64,000 bases of DNA from Sphingomonas sp. (GCF_003248515.1 NZ_QFOB01000002.1:310001-374000), one strand, 5' to 3'; shown: positions 10,043 through 18,617, counted from the first letter of the stretch. The notes: generated by a model not told the origin, from the letters alone. Translations and numbers: made by a program.

Positions 10043-10624
10043 ATGAGCGAATCCGATCCCCACGCACTGTTCGAGGCATGGCTCGCCGAAGCGAAGGCAT
10101 CCGAACCCAACGATCCCACCGCGATGACGCTGGCTACGGTGGGCGCGCATGGCCAGCCTTCCGCGCGCATGGTGCTGCTGAAGGGGCATGATGCGCGCGG
10201 CTTCGTCTTCTACACCAATCAGCAGAGCCGGAAGGCGGGCGAACTGGTGGATCCCGCGCGCGCGGCGCTGCTGTTTCACTGGAAGTCGCTGCGCCGGCAG
10301 GTGCGGGTCGAAGGGCCGGTGTCGCTCGTCTCGGCCGAGGAGGCGGATGCCTATTTCGCCAGCCGCGCGCGCGATAGCCAGCTGGGCGCCTGGGCTTCGG
10401 ATCAGTCTCGCCCGCTGGATTCGCGCGCCACGTTCGAGGCGCGATTCGATGCGGTAAAGGCGCGCTACGAAGGCGCGCCCGTGCCGCGCCCGCCGCACTG
10501 GGGCGGCTATCGGGTTGCCGTGGAGCGGATCGAATTCTGGCAGGATCGCGCGCATCGCCTGCACGAACGCCATGTCTTCACGCGCAGTGGAGACGGCTGG
10601 ACGGAAGGCCTGCTCTACCCGTGA
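10043..10624 (+). CDS. pdxH: Pyridoxamine 5'-phosphate oxidase
   Basis: Cytoplasmic FMN enzyme that oxidises pyridoxine- or pyridoxamine-5'-phosphate to pyridoxal 5'-phosphate, the last step of vitamin B6 synthesis and salvage. Family features are PSARMVLLKG near residue 40, GFVFYTNQQSRKAGEL (FMN phosphate contacts), FHWKSLRRQVRVEG, SRPLDSRA and the C-terminal LLYP end. At 193 residues it is about 25 shorter than the E. coli enzyme, mostly at the N-terminus, which is common in alphaproteobacteria. The TGA shares one base with the next gene's ATG (TGATG), so the two are probably translationally coupled. Confidence 0.95.
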   Translation: MSESDPHALFEAWLAEAKASEPNDPTAMTLATVGAHGQPSARMVLLKGHDARGFVFYTNQQSRKAGELVDPARAALLFHWKSLRRQVRVEGPVSLVSAEEADAYFASRARDSQLGAWASDQSRPLDSRATFEARFDAVKARYEGAPVPRPPHWGGYRVAVERIEFWQDRAHRLHERHVFTRSGDGWTEGLLYP

Positions 10625-11418
10625 TGCGCCTGCCGTTCACACAGGTCGATGCCTTCGCCGATCGTCCCTTCACGGGCAATCCGGCGGCGGTGATGCCGCT
10701 GGGGGCATGGCCGGAAGACGCCCTGCTCCAGGCGATCGCTGCCGAGAATAATCTGGCCGAAACCGCCTTCACGGTGCCGCTCGACGATGGTCCGGCCGAT
10801 TATGAACTGCGCTGGTTCACGCCCACCTCCGAAGTGGAGATGTGCGGCCATGCGACGCTGGCATCGGGCCATGTGCTGATGGGCGCGCGCGATCGTGTGC
10901 GCTTCGCCACGCGCAAGGCGGGCCTGCTGGAAGTGGCGCGGGACGGGCAGGGCTATGCACTCACTCTGCCCGTCTGGATCCCGCATCCGAAGCCCCTGCC
11001 GGAAATCGTGGCCGCGCTGGACGTGGATCCGGCCGACGTGGTCGAGACGCTATGGCACGAGCGCCATTATGGCGTGGTCGTGCTCGCCCATGAGGCGGCG
11101 GTGCGCGCCTGCACGCCGGACATGCGAAGGCTGGCCCGGTCGGGCGACTGGCTCACGATCGTGACGAGCCTCGGGCGGGATACCGATATCGTCAGTCGGG
11201 CCTTCGCGCCGGGCGCGGGCATAGACGAGGATCCCGTGACGGGATCGGCCCACGCCGTGGTCGTGCCCTATTGGGCGGAGCGGCTTGGCCGTGCCAGCCT
11301 GAGCGCCTTTCAGGCCTCGGCGCGCGGCGGGCACCTCGCCTGCCGGCTGGAGGGCGATCGCGTCGTGCTCGGCGGCACCTGCGTCACCGTGATCGAAGGC
11401 GTGATGACGCTGCGCTGA
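10624..11418 (+). CDS. PhzF family isomerase-like protein
   Basis: About 264 residues of the PhzF/diaminopimelate-epimerase-like fold. The N-terminus has FTQVDAFADRPFTGNPAAV; the active-site Glu typical of PhzF is in NLAETAF (near residue 46), and the second half has the conserved DEDPVTGSAH. Family members are isomerases acting on small acids, but most outside phenazine clusters have no assigned substrate and no phenazine genes are seen here. The ATG at 10624 overlaps the pdxH stop by one base; a GTG at 10621 is an alternative. Coupling to pdxH could be functional or simply dense packing. Confidence 0.88.
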   Translation: MRLPFTQVDAFADRPFTGNPAAVMPLGAWPEDALLQAIAAENNLAETAFTVPLDDGPADYELRWFTPTSEVEMCGHATLASGHVLMGARDRVRFATRKAGLLEVARDGQGYALTLPVWIPHPKPLPEIVAALDVDPADVVETLWHERHYGVVVLAHEAAVRACTPDMRRLARSGDWLTIVTSLGRDTDIVSRAFAPGAGIDEDPVTGSAHAVVVPYWAERLGRASLSAFQASARGGHLACRLEGDRVVLGGTCVTVIEGVMTLR

Positions 11419-11532
11419 TTTCGGCCGATTTCGGCGCGCGGCTGGATCGGCCGGCCATCTCGCGCCCCGCCTGCTTGACGCGCGGCCCACGGCACGATCA
11501 GACGGCGCCGGATCGACGACAGGGAGCTCAGC

Positions 11533-12273
11533 ATGCCGCACGAACAGGTCATCATTCGCACGGCCGATGGCGATTGCCCCACCCGGATCGTCACGCCGGA
11601 GGGCAGCGGCCCCTGGCCGGCGGTGATCGTCTATATGGATGCGCTCGGCATGCGCCCCGCCATCGTCAAGGTGGCGGAGCGGCTTGCCGCCAATGGCTAT
11701 CTCGCGCTGCTTCCCGATCTCTTCTATCGCTCGGGCGACTATCATATCCCGACGCCCAAGGAGGCGTTCGCCACCGGCGATCTGATGGCGATCATCGGGC
11801 CGCATATGGCGCTGACCGGCCCTCTCAAGGCGGCCGAGGATACGCGCTATCTGCTCGAATATCTCGATACGCGCAGCGATGTGAAAGGCGCGAAGATCGG
11901 CACGGTCGGCTTCTGCATGGGCGGCGGCATGGCGCTGGCGGCGGCCGGCACGTTCCCGGATCGCGTGGCGGCGGCGGCCAGCTATCATGGCGGCGGCATC
12001 GCATCGGACAAGCCGGACAGCCCGCATCTGCTCGCGCCCCGGATGAAGGGAGAAATCTACGTCGCCGGCGCCGATCAGGATCCCAGCTATCCGCCCGAAA
12101 TGGCGGAGCGGATGGAAGAGGCGCTGAGCGATGCGGGCGTGAAGCATCGCGCGGAAATCTATCCGGGCGCGCTCCACGGCTGGATGAAGCCCGATTTCCC
12201 CATCTATGACGAGGTTTCGGCCGAGCGCGGCTGGCGCGAGATGCTGGCCCTGTTCAAGCGCAACCTCGGCTGA
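11533..12273 (+). CDS. Dienelactone hydrolase family protein
   Basis: A cytoplasmic alpha/beta hydrolase of 246 residues. The dienelactone-hydrolase triad is visible: Cys128 in VGFCMGGG, an Asp in AGADQDPSY near 181-183 and His215 in ALHGWMKP. A Cys nucleophile in place of Ser is the family hallmark. Such enzymes hydrolyse lactones or esters in aromatic degradation, but no pathway genes surround it, so the substrate is unknown. An AGGGAGCTC ribosome-binding site precedes the ATG at 11533. A perfect palindrome starts 8 bases after the stop. Confidence 0.87.
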   Translation: MPHEQVIIRTADGDCPTRIVTPEGSGPWPAVIVYMDALGMRPAIVKVAERLAANGYLALLPDLFYRSGDYHIPTPKEAFATGDLMAIIGPHMALTGPLKAAEDTRYLLEYLDTRSDVKGAKIGTVGFCMGGGMALAAAGTFPDRVAAAASYHGGGIASDKPDSPHLLAPRMKGEIYVAGADQDPSYPPEMAERMEEALSDAGVKHRAEIYPGALHGWMKPDFPIYDEVSAERGWREMLALFKRNLG

Positions 12274-12280
12274 GGCGCGC

Positions 12281-12308
12281 GCCGGAGCATGCTCCGGCGA
12301 AAGCCGGA
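12281..12308. repeat. Palindrome plus GAAA-loop hairpin, REP-like
   Basis: Three 8-base half sites lie in a row: GCCGGAGC, AT, GCTCCGGC, GAAA, GCCGGAGC. The first two make a perfect 18-base palindrome at 12281-12298. The last two make an 8-bp stem closed by a GAAA tetraloop, a very stable GNRA loop. The two hairpins share the middle arm and so exclude each other. It sits 8 bases after the hydrolase stop, where it could stabilise or end the transcript. Confidence 0.7.
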
Positions 12309-12454
12309 GCCCTGAGCTATGGGCGCCGGCTTCTGCGGCTTGGGGGGAAGCGTGGCGGCCGCCAATGCGCAGGGGCGCCGCCGTGCTGGCAGCCTGCCGC
12401 CAACTCCTGTATCATGAGCTCAGCCAGAAAATGGCCGGGCCCGGGAGATGGCCG

Positions 12455-12643
12455 ATGGAGAGCGAGAGAAATCCCTGCCATTTCTGGCTGGGAATCGAGT
12501 CGGAAACGGACGCCGCTGAATGGGAAGCGCTGGTGCGCCGGCGCCTGGAAAATCGGCAGGCCGATCCGCCATTGCTGATCGCGGAGATCATCCGCCCCGA
12601 AACGTCGCAGCCGGCACAGAGGATCAAAGTTCGCGCAGGCTAG
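12455..12643 (+). CDS. Possible small cytoplasmic protein (62 aa)
   Basis: A short reading frame with a balanced, protein-like composition (start MESERNPCHFWLGIE, then a charged helix-forming stretch). GGGAG lies 7-11 bases upstream of the ATG at 12455; an in-frame ATG at 12431 is an alternative start. No family was recognised. It lies between two REP-like hairpins, so it may equally be chance or the remnant of an inserted element. Confidence 0.35.
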   Translation: MESERNPCHFWLGIESETDAAEWEALVRRRLENRQADPPLLIAEIIRPETSQPAQRIKVRAG

Positions 12644-12844
12644 CGGGCATCTTCCGCAAGGCTGGCATGTGGACGCGATTCAGCATCCGGGGGGAGGGCA
12701 TCCACTCGGCTGGGCGCGGCGGCCGGGCGATAGGAGCATGAACGCCGGAGGTCTGTCGCTTCCCGGGGGCGGCGATCCGCGTTTTTTCCGGCGTCACGCG
12801 AACGCCGGAATGTCCTCGATGTAGTGGCCCGCTTTGCCTGCAGC

Positions 12845-12864
12845 GCTCCGGCCTTCGCCGGAGC
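12845..12864. repeat. Second copy of the REP-like hairpin, inverted orientation
   Basis: GCTCCGGC, CTTC, GCCGGAGC: the same 8-base arms as at 12291-12308. Read on the minus strand the loop is GAAG, so by loop sequence this copy is inverted relative to the first. It lies about 80 bases downstream of the map stop codon on the minus strand. Confidence 0.6.
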
Positions 12865-12939
12865 ACCGCGCCTGCGGGATGGGAACATGCGGCGGGCGGG
12901 TCGTGGATCGCGATCCGGGAGGGGGCGGAAACGCCTTGC

Positions 12940-13776
12940 TCAGGCACTCACGCCCAGATGCGGCACGTCCAGCCCGATCGGGCTTTTCGTGAAGATCTCG
13001 CAGCCGGTTTCGGTGATGCCGATCGAATGTTCGAACTGGGCGGAAAGGCTGCGGTCGCGCGTCACGGCCGTCCAGCCGTCGTCCAGCACCTTCACGTCCG
13101 GCCGACCGATATTGATCATCGGCTCGATCGTGAAGAACATGCCCGGCTTCAGCTCCGGCCCGGTGCCCGGCCGGCCGACATGCACCACCTCGGGCGTGTC
13201 GTGGAACAGGCGGCCTACCCCATGGCCGCAGAAATCGCGCACCACACCGTAGCGGTGCTTCTCGGCATGCGTCTGGATCGCATGACCGATATCGCCCAGA
13301 TGATTGCCGGGCTTCGCCTGCGCGATGCCCAGCATCAGGCATTCATAGGTCACCTCGACCAGCTTCTTCGCCTTCAGCGGCACGTTGCCGGCCAGATAGG
13401 TGCGGTTCGTGTCGCCATGCCAGCCATCCAGAAGGGGCGTCACGTCGACATTCACGATGTCGCCATCTTTGATCGTCTTGGCGCTGGGAATGCCGTGGCA
13501 CACCACATGATTGATGCTGATGCAGCAGCTGTGCGTATAGCCGCGATAGCCGAGCGTGGCCGGCACGGCGCCGCCTGCGATCGTCATGTCATAGACGATC
13601 CGGTCGATCTCCTCGGTCGTCACGCCGGGCACGATATGGGCCGCCAGCGCGTCCAGTATCTCGGCCGCCAGCCTGCCCGCCCGGCGCATCCCCTCGAACC
13701 CGTCTGGCCCGTAGAGCTTGATCGCGCCGGTGCGCGAAACGACATCGTCGGAGGTGATCGCCTGATAATGGGTCAT
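12940..13776 (-). CDS. map: Methionine aminopeptidase, type I
   Basis: Removes the N-terminal Met from new proteins using two divalent metal ions in the cytoplasm. All five metal ligands of the pita-bread fold are visible: Asp111 (VNVDVTP), Asp122 (HGDTNRT), His185 (GHGVGRLFH), Glu218 (FTIEPM) and Glu249 (QFEHS). A His near residue 94 matches the catalytic one. There is no N-terminal extension and the length (278) is typical of bacterial type I enzymes. The ATG at 13776 (MTHYQ) was chosen over a longer frame upstream that would run into the divergent CinA-like gene. Confidence 0.95.
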   Translation of the reverse strand: MTHYQAITSDDVVSRTGAIKLYGPDGFEGMRRAGRLAAEILDALAAHIVPGVTTEEIDRIVYDMTIAGGAVPATLGYRGYTHSCCISINHVVCHGIPSAKTIKDGDIVNVDVTPLLDGWHGDTNRTYLAGNVPLKAKKLVEVTYECLMLGIAQAKPGNHLGDIGHAIQTHAEKHRYGVVRDFCGHGVGRLFHDTPEVVHVGRPGTGPELKPGMFFTIEPMINIGRPDVKVLDDGWTAVTRDRSLSAQFEHSIGITETGCEIFTKSPIGLDVPHLGVSA

Positions 13777-13841
13777 GGCCGGAATATAGGGCGAATGGCG
13801 CCGCTTTGCCAGCGCGGCGGCCCGCGCTATGGCGTGGGGCG

Positions 13842-14600
13842 ATGGAGCCCGCACGCATCTGGACGGCCGCGCTGCTGGTGATCGGTGACGAGATCCTGTC
13901 CGGCCGCACGCAGGACAGGAACATCGCCCAGATCGCCACCTGGCTGAACGTGCAGGGCATCCGCCTGGCCGAGGTGCGCGTGGTGGCGGATCGGATGGAG
14001 GCGATCGGCGAGGCTGTCTCCACGCTCGCGGCCCGCAACGATTATCTGTTCACGACAGGCGGCATCGGCCCCACGCATGACGATATCACGGTCGATGCGA
14101 TCGCCGCCGCCTTGGGGCTGCCCGTCGTCATCCAGCCACGCGCGCGAGACATACTGGAGGACTATTATGCCGACCGCGGCGGCCTGAGCGAGGCGCGCCT
14201 GCGCATGGCGCGCGCGCCGGAAGGAGCGGGGCTGATCGAAAATGCGGCTTCGGGCGCGCCCGGCATCCGCATCGGCAACATCTTCATTCTCGCAGGCGTC
14301 CCCAGCATCGCGGCGCGCATGCTGGAGGCGCTCACCGGCACGCTGGAAGGCGGCCTGCCGCTCCTGTCCCGCACGATCGGCTGCTGGGTCGCGGAAAGCG
14401 CCGTGGCGGAGCTGTTGCGCAGGGCGGAGGCGGATCATCCGGGGTGCCAGATCGGTTCCTATCCCTTCTTCCGCGAAGGGCGCACCGGCGCGAATTTCGT
14501 GATCCGCTCCACCGACGGGGAATTGCTCACGCGCTGCGCCGCCGAATTGCTGGTGCGCCTGGCGGAGGCTGGTTACCGGGGCGTGGACGGCGGCATCTGA
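13842..14600 (+). CDS. CinA-like molybdopterin-binding domain protein
   Basis: A 252-residue cytoplasmic protein with the MoCF/MoaB-like fold found in the N-terminal half of CinA. Visible motifs are VIGDEILSGRTQDRN near the start and the GGIGPTHDD loop near residue 76, both typical. The C-terminal amidase (PncC) domain of full CinA is absent, as in many alphaproteobacterial versions. CinA-type proteins have been linked to NMN deamidation and ADP-ribose hydrolysis; the role of this one is inferred only. It is divergent from map, 65 bases apart. Its last 28 bases overlap the convergent MFS gene. Confidence 0.85.
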   Translation: MEPARIWTAALLVIGDEILSGRTQDRNIAQIATWLNVQGIRLAEVRVVADRMEAIGEAVSTLAARNDYLFTTGGIGPTHDDITVDAIAAALGLPVVIQPRARDILEDYYADRGGLSEARLRMARAPEGAGLIENAASGAPGIRIGNIFILAGVPSIAARMLEALTGTLEGGLPLLSRTIGCWVAESAVAELLRRAEADHPGCQIGSYPFFREGRTGANFVIRSTDGELLTRCAAELLVRLAEAGYRGVDGGI

Positions 14601-15832
14601 TCGGGCGCCCGGCCGCCCAGCAGCAGGATGACCAGCGCGATCAGCGCGAAGGCAGTCGCGATCGCGAAACCGATGCCCACGAAGCGGAAGGGCGCGGAAG
14701 GCCCGGTGAAGAAAGCCAGAGCGGGGCTGAAGATGGCCGGTGCGAAGATCGCCGCGATCGCCGCCACGCTGCCGTTGAAGCCCTGCAACTCGCCCTGCGC
14801 ATCAGGCGGCACCTTGCGCGACATCAGCCCGTTCATCGCCGGGAAGACAAGGCTCTGGATCGGCTGAAGCAGCATCACGATGAAGACGAGCCGCCCGTCC
14901 TGGATCACCATATAGCAGAGGAATTGCGCGATCGCGCCGGCGATGCCCAGCGCCACGGATCCACGCTCGCCCAGCCTTTTCACCACCGGCCCCACGAACA
15001 GCATCTGGCTGATCGCCATCAATATGCCGACCATTGCGAGCGATGCGCCGATCAGGCCGGGTGTCCAGCCGAAGGCGGCGATCGCGAAATAGGCCCAGGT
15101 GACGGGATAGATCATCGTCGCGACCTGCCAGAAGAAGGCGGCGATGCTGAGCGGGATCACGCCGTGGAGTTTGCCCAGTGCCCGCCACGCGCCTGCCGGA
15201 TTGGCGCGGGCGAGCGTGAAGGGGCGGCGATTCTCCCGCTTCAGCGTTTCGGGAAACAGGAACAGGCCGATCACGAAATTGAGGGCGGCGAGTGCGGCGG
15301 CGGCGTGGAAGGGCGCGCGCGGGCCGAACTCGCCCAGCAGACCGCCCACCGCCGGCCCCACGACGAAGCCGATGCCGAAGGCGGCGCCCATCATCCCGAA
15401 ATAGCGCGCGCGTTCGTCTGGCGTGGACATGTCGGCCAGGGCCGCGCCCGCCGGGCCGAAGGAGGCGCCGAACAGGCCCGCCAGCGCGCGGCCAAGGAAC
15501 AGCCAGCCGAGGGAGGGCGCGAAACCCATGAGCAGATAATCGATCGCGAAGCCCGCCAGTGCGCCCAGCAGCACCGGCCTGCGCCCGAAGCGATCGCCCA
15601 GATTGCCCATCAGCGGCCCGGTCAGAAACTGCACCGCCGCATAGACCACGCCCAGCCAGCCGCCGATGCGCGTGGCTTCCGGCAGATCGACATGGCCCAG
15701 CTTCATCACGATATCGGGCAGGACCGGCAGGACGATGCCGAAGCCCATCGAATCGATCAGCACCGCGAGCAGCACGAAGGTCACGGCGTGGCGGCCGGCG
15801 GGCTGGCCGGGGGAGGAGGGCGGCTGGATCAC
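14573..15832 (-). CDS. MFS transporter of the TetA/TCR type
   Basis: A 419-residue inner-membrane exporter with twelve hydrophobic segments in two halves. The loop between segments 2 and 3 has GNLGDRFGRRPVLL, the major-facilitator signature, and the first helix has the pattern DSMGFGIVLPVLPDI typical of TetA-like efflux proteins. Substrates of chromosomal family members range from tetracyclines to unknown compounds, so resistance should not be assumed. Its C-terminal 28 bases overlap the end of the CinA-like gene on the opposite strand. No regulator gene is adjacent. Confidence 0.88.
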   Translation of the reverse strand: MIQPPSSPGQPAGRHAVTFVLLAVLIDSMGFGIVLPVLPDIVMKLGHVDLPEATRIGGWLGVVYAAVQFLTGPLMGNLGDRFGRRPVLLGALAGFAIDYLLMGFAPSLGWLFLGRALAGLFGASFGPAGAALADMSTPDERARYFGMMGAAFGIGFVVGPAVGGLLGEFGPRAPFHAAAALAALNFVIGLFLFPETLKRENRRPFTLARANPAGAWRALGKLHGVIPLSIAAFFWQVATMIYPVTWAYFAIAAFGWTPGLIGASLAMVGILMAISQMLFVGPVVKRLGERGSVALGIAGAIAQFLCYMVIQDGRLVFIVMLLQPIQSLVFPAMNGLMSRKVPPDAQGELQGFNGSVAAIAAIFAPAIFSPALAFFTGPSAPFRFVGIGFAIATAFALIALVILLLGGRAPDQMPPSTPR

Positions 15833-16128
15833 AGCATATGCTCCCGATCGATCATCCTGGCGGCCCCTGCTCCCTCATGCCGCGCGCGGCGGATCGTCCT
15901 GCGGGCGTTATCTGTCCGTTCGCACGGAGCCTGTCGAGGGGAGCTTTGCGCGCCCGCAGCTGCGACCCGGCGCGGGGGCCTCTGCAAAACCGCCATGAAG
16001 GTCCCGCCACCTTCGTGCGATCGGCCCCGTCGCGCGGAATGGCGGCCCGGTAGCACGGCGCTTGCCAGCCCCGCCCCCGCGGCGCATGGGGCGCGGCCTT
16101 GTTTTCCTTCGATGGATGTTGCTTGCCG
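15833..16128. other. Intergenic region between divergent MFS and S9 peptidase genes
   Basis: This 296-base gap should contain the promoters of both divergent genes. A segment near 15919-15944 (a CACGGAGCCTGTCGAGGGG core) resembles short dispersed elements common in sphingomonad intergenic DNA, but only one copy is present here. No small gene or clear promoter was identified. Confidence 0.3.
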
Positions 16129-18078
16129 ATGTTCGCCCTGATCGCCGCCGCTGCCCTCGCTCCCGCCCCCGTTTCCACCGCCACTTCGCCCACTCCCGTC
16201 TCGCTCGCCAAATATACGGGGCTCGCGATGGATCCCGCCGGCAAGCGCATTGCGACGGTGGACAGCCTCCATGCGGCGGGCGCGCCTTCGGCCGGGCACG
16301 GCATCGTCACGATCCGGGATACCACGGGCCGGGCGCGGCCGGTCGGCTATGATCCGTGTGACGTCTGCCGTTATGACGGGCTCAGCTGGTCGCCGGATGG
16401 GCGCGCGCTCGCTTTCGTGGCCAGCGCGCGGGGCGAGGCGATCTTGTGGCGCCTCGAAAATGGCGTGCTCACCAAGATTACGAGCGTGAAGGGGCTGGCC
16501 GCCAATCCGCGCTGGTCGGCGGACGGGCGCAGCATCGCCTTCCTAGCCACGATCGATGCCGCGAAGGAAACGGGGGCCACAATGCCCGGCGTGCGCCAGA
16601 TCGGCGTGATCGGCGAGAAGGATGACAGCCGCCGCATCGCGATCGTGCCGGCGGCGGGCGGCGCGACACGGCTCGTCTCTCCCGAGGGCACATTCGTTTA
16701 CGAATATGATTGGATGCCAGGCGGGCGCGGCTTCGTCGGCACGGCGGCGGAGGGCAATGGCGACAATCAATGGTGGGTCGCCACGCTGCGTGCCTTCCCG
16801 ATCGATGGCGCGATGCGCACCATCGCCGCGCCGAAGATGCAGATGAATTTCCCGCGCGTTTCGCCCGATGGCGGCAGCGTCGCCTTCATCGGCGGGCTGA
16901 TGAGCGATTTCGGTGCGGTGGGCGGCGACGTCTATCTCGTGCCGATCACCGGCGGAACACCCCGTGATCTGACGGAGAAGGCGCCGGCCACCTTCACTTC
17001 GCTCGCCTGGCGCGGGCAGCGGCTGATCGCGGGCGTCACGCAGGGGGGCTCCACCGGCGTCGCGGCCGTCGATCCCGTCAAGGGGCTGCTCGCGCCGCCG
17101 ACCGTCGCGGCGGAAACGCTGGATGCAGGCGATGGCCGTGTCGCGCTGGATCGCAGCGGCGTCTGGGCGGCGGCGGTGGCGGAGGATTATTCCACGCCGC
17201 CGCGCATCCTGTTCGGCCCGCTCGGCCGGATGAAGCCGATCAGCCACGAAAATGATGCGATCGTTTCCTCCAACGTCGCCACCGATATTCGCTGGCGCAA
17301 TGATGGCCGGGCGGTGCAGGGCTGGCTCGTGGCGCCCTCGGCCCCGGTTTCTTCGACCCCGGCCTCTTCGACCGTGGCTTCTTCTGCCAAAGCGCCGATG
17401 ATCACGGTGGTGCATGGCGGCCCGGCCTCGGCCTCCACGCCGCGCTTCCCGTGGACCGGGCCTGTCGCGGCCTTCCTGCGCGCGGGCTATTGGGTGTTCC
17501 AGCCCAATCCGCGCGGCAGCTATGGGCAGGGCGCCGCCTTCGTGCGGGCCAATGTGCGCGATTTCGGCGGTGGGGATCTCTCCGATATCCTCGCGGGGAT
17601 CGATGCGGTGGAAAAGCAGGCGCCGATCGATGGCGAGAGGCTGGGCGTCTATGGCCATTCCTATGGCGGCTTCATGACGATGTGGACCGTCACGCACAGC
17701 CAGCGCTTCAAGGCGGCGGTGGCGGGCGCCGGCATCTCGGATTGGGTGGCCTATTACGGGCAGAACGGGATCGATCAGTGGATGATCCCCTATTTCGGCG
17801 CCTCCGCCTATGACGAGCCCGCCATCTACGATGCGTTGTCGCCGGTGCGTTTCGTGAAGAATGCGAAGACGCCGACCTTGATGTATGTGGGCGAGCGCGA
17901 CGTGGAGACACCGGCCGCGCAGAGCCTGGAATTCTGGCACGGCCTGAAGGCGATGGGCGTTCCCACCGAACTCGTCATCTATGCCGATGAGGGCCACGCC
18001 ATCCGCGATCCGAAGAATCTGGCGGATCAGGAAGGCCGCATGCTGGGCTGGTTCGATCGCTACCTGCGGGCGAAATAA
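16129..18078 (+). CDS. S9 family serine peptidase (prolyl oligopeptidase type), exported
   Basis: About 649 residues. The start MFALIAAAALAPAPV is a signal peptide, which favours the ATG at 16129 over one 30 bases upstream. Residues 30-390 contain WD40/beta-propeller-like repeats (for example LSWSPDGRALAF and PRWSADGRSIAF), and the C-terminal third is an alpha/beta hydrolase. The catalytic triad is Ser511 in GHSYGG, Asp591 in GERDVET and His623 in DEGHA. It should cleave short peptides, perhaps after Pro or Ala, in the periplasm. A low-complexity Ser/Thr/Pro linker encoded by a tandem 15-base repeat joins the two domains. A strong hairpin follows 21 bases after the stop. Confidence 0.9.
   Translation: MFALIAAAALAPAPVSTATSPTPVSLAKYTGLAMDPAGKRIATVDSLHAAGAPSAGHGIVTIRDTTGRARPVGYDPCDVCRYDGLSWSPDGRALAFVASARGEAILWRLENGVLTKITSVKGLAANPRWSADGRSIAFLATIDAAKETGATMPGVRQIGVIGEKDDSRRIAIVPAAGGATRLVSPEGTFVYEYDWMPGGRGFVGTAAEGNGDNQWWVATLRAFPIDGAMRTIAAPKMQMNFPRVSPDGGSVAFIGGLMSDFGAVGGDVYLVPITGGTPRDLTEKAPATFTSLAWRGQRLIAGVTQGGSTGVAAVDPVKGLLAPPTVAAETLDAGDGRVALDRSGVWAAAVAEDYSTPPRILFGPLGRMKPISHENDAIVSSNVATDIRWRNDGRAVQGWLVAPSAPVSSTPASSTVASSAKAPMITVVHGGPASASTPRFPWTGPVAAFLRAGYWVFQPNPRGSYGQGAAFVRANVRDFGGGDLSDILAGIDAVEKQAPIDGERLGVYGHSYGGFMTMWTVTHSQRFKAAVAGAGISDWVAYYGQNGIDQWMIPYFGASAYDEPAIYDALSPVRFVKNAKTPTLMYVGERDVETPAAQSLEFWHGLKAMGVPTELVIYADEGHAIRDPKNLADQEGRMLGWFDRYLRAK
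17344..17388 (+). repeat. In-frame 15-base tandem repeat, three copies
   Basis: Three consecutive 15-base units at 17344-17358, 17359-17373 and 17374-17388 encode PVSST, PASST and VASSA. Units one and two differ at two bases; the third is more diverged. They lie exactly at the linker between the propeller and the hydrolase domain of the S9 peptidase. Being a multiple of three, the repeat can change length without breaking the frame. Confidence 0.75.
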
Positions 18079-18099
18079 GCTTTTCGCCTGCTAGAATGA

Positions 18100-18129
18100 C
18101 CCGTGCTTCCGATCTGGCGGAAGCACGGG
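18100..18129. terminator. Bidirectional hairpin terminator
   Basis: A perfect 12-bp stem, CCCGTGCTTCCG with its complement, closes a 6-base loop. It lies between the stop of the S9 peptidase and the stop of the leftward mucR gene. This is the right place to end both transcripts, although the T tract is weak on both sides. Confidence 0.7.
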
Positions 18130-18149
18130 GCGTTTGTCGGCTACGGCGC

Positions 18150-18617
18150 CTAGGCCGCCTTGGGTTTGCGACCGCGCTTGGCGGGGGCGGCGGGCGGGGG
18201 CGGCGGAGCCTTGGGCTTGCGGCCGAGGCCGATCGCCTTGGCCAGTTCGCGCCGGCGATCCGCATAATTGGGGGCGACCATCGGATAATCGGCCGGAAGT
18301 TTCCACTTCTGGCGATATTGTTGCGGAGTAAGGCCATAGCGCGTCTGCAAATAGCGCTTCAGCATCGTCAGCTTCTTACCGTCTTCCAGGCAGACGATAT
18401 AATCGGGCTTGATGGAAGAGCGGATCGAAACGGCGGGCTTTGTTTCGGTGACGATGGGCGTTTCGACTGTCTCGGTGCCGAGGCCGCTCAGTGCCTGATG
18501 AACGCGCTGGATAAGATCGGGAAGATCAGCAGGGCCGACGCGATTATGCCCCACATGGGCGGCGACGATTTCGGCCGTCAACGTCAAAATCTTGTCGGTT
18601 GGCTCCGTCATGTTCAT
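18150..18617 (-). CDS. mucR: MucR/Ros family transcriptional regulator (copy 1)
   Basis: A 155-residue DNA-binding protein of the MucR/Ros family, which in alphaproteobacteria acts as an H-NS-like silencer and controls exopolysaccharide, motility and cell-cycle genes. The family core WKLPADYPMVAPNYA lies at residues 105-119. At the zinc-finger position Cys76 is present and Asp79 replaces the second Cys (as in many MucR). Both His ligands are gone, with Tyr at 89 and Arg at 93, so zinc binding by the classical site is unlikely. The C-terminus is Pro/Lys rich and ends in an AT-hook-like RGRKPK. Its promoter region contains a 7-base inverted repeat. Confidence 0.9.
   Translation of the reverse strand: MNMTEPTDKILTLTAEIVAAHVGHNRVGPADLPDLIQRVHQALSGLGTETVETPIVTETKPAVSIRSSIKPDYIVCLEDGKKLTMLKRYLQTRYGLTPQQYRQKWKLPADYPMVAPNYADRRRELAKAIGLGRKPKAPPPPPAAPAKRGRKPKAA

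Larger units (their letters stand above)
12274..12939. other. 666-base region with little coding content between two REP-like hairpins
   Basis: Between the dienelactone hydrolase and map there is no long convincing gene. The region holds a triple half-site palindrome at its left end (12281-12308), a related hairpin near the right end (12845-12864) and one weak small reading frame (12455-12643). Another inverted repeat, TCCGGCGT/ACGCCGGA, lies near 12788-12810. It has a run of T on its left side only and so does not look like a terminator in either direction. Confidence 0.5.

Noticed and set aside
10624..11418. Phenazine biosynthesis
   Set aside because: The gene is PhzF-like, but no other phenazine genes are present, and lone PhzF relatives are common with other or unknown roles.
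12786..12812. Inverted repeat TCCGGCGT/ACGCCGGA with a T run, as a terminator for map
   Set aside because: The T run lies before the stem on the plus strand and reads as A after it on the minus strand, so it gives no U tract in either direction.
14573..15832. An acquired tetracycline-resistance determinant
   Set aside because: The protein is TetA-like only at the family level, its base composition matches the chromosome, and no TetR-type repressor or mobile element is nearby.
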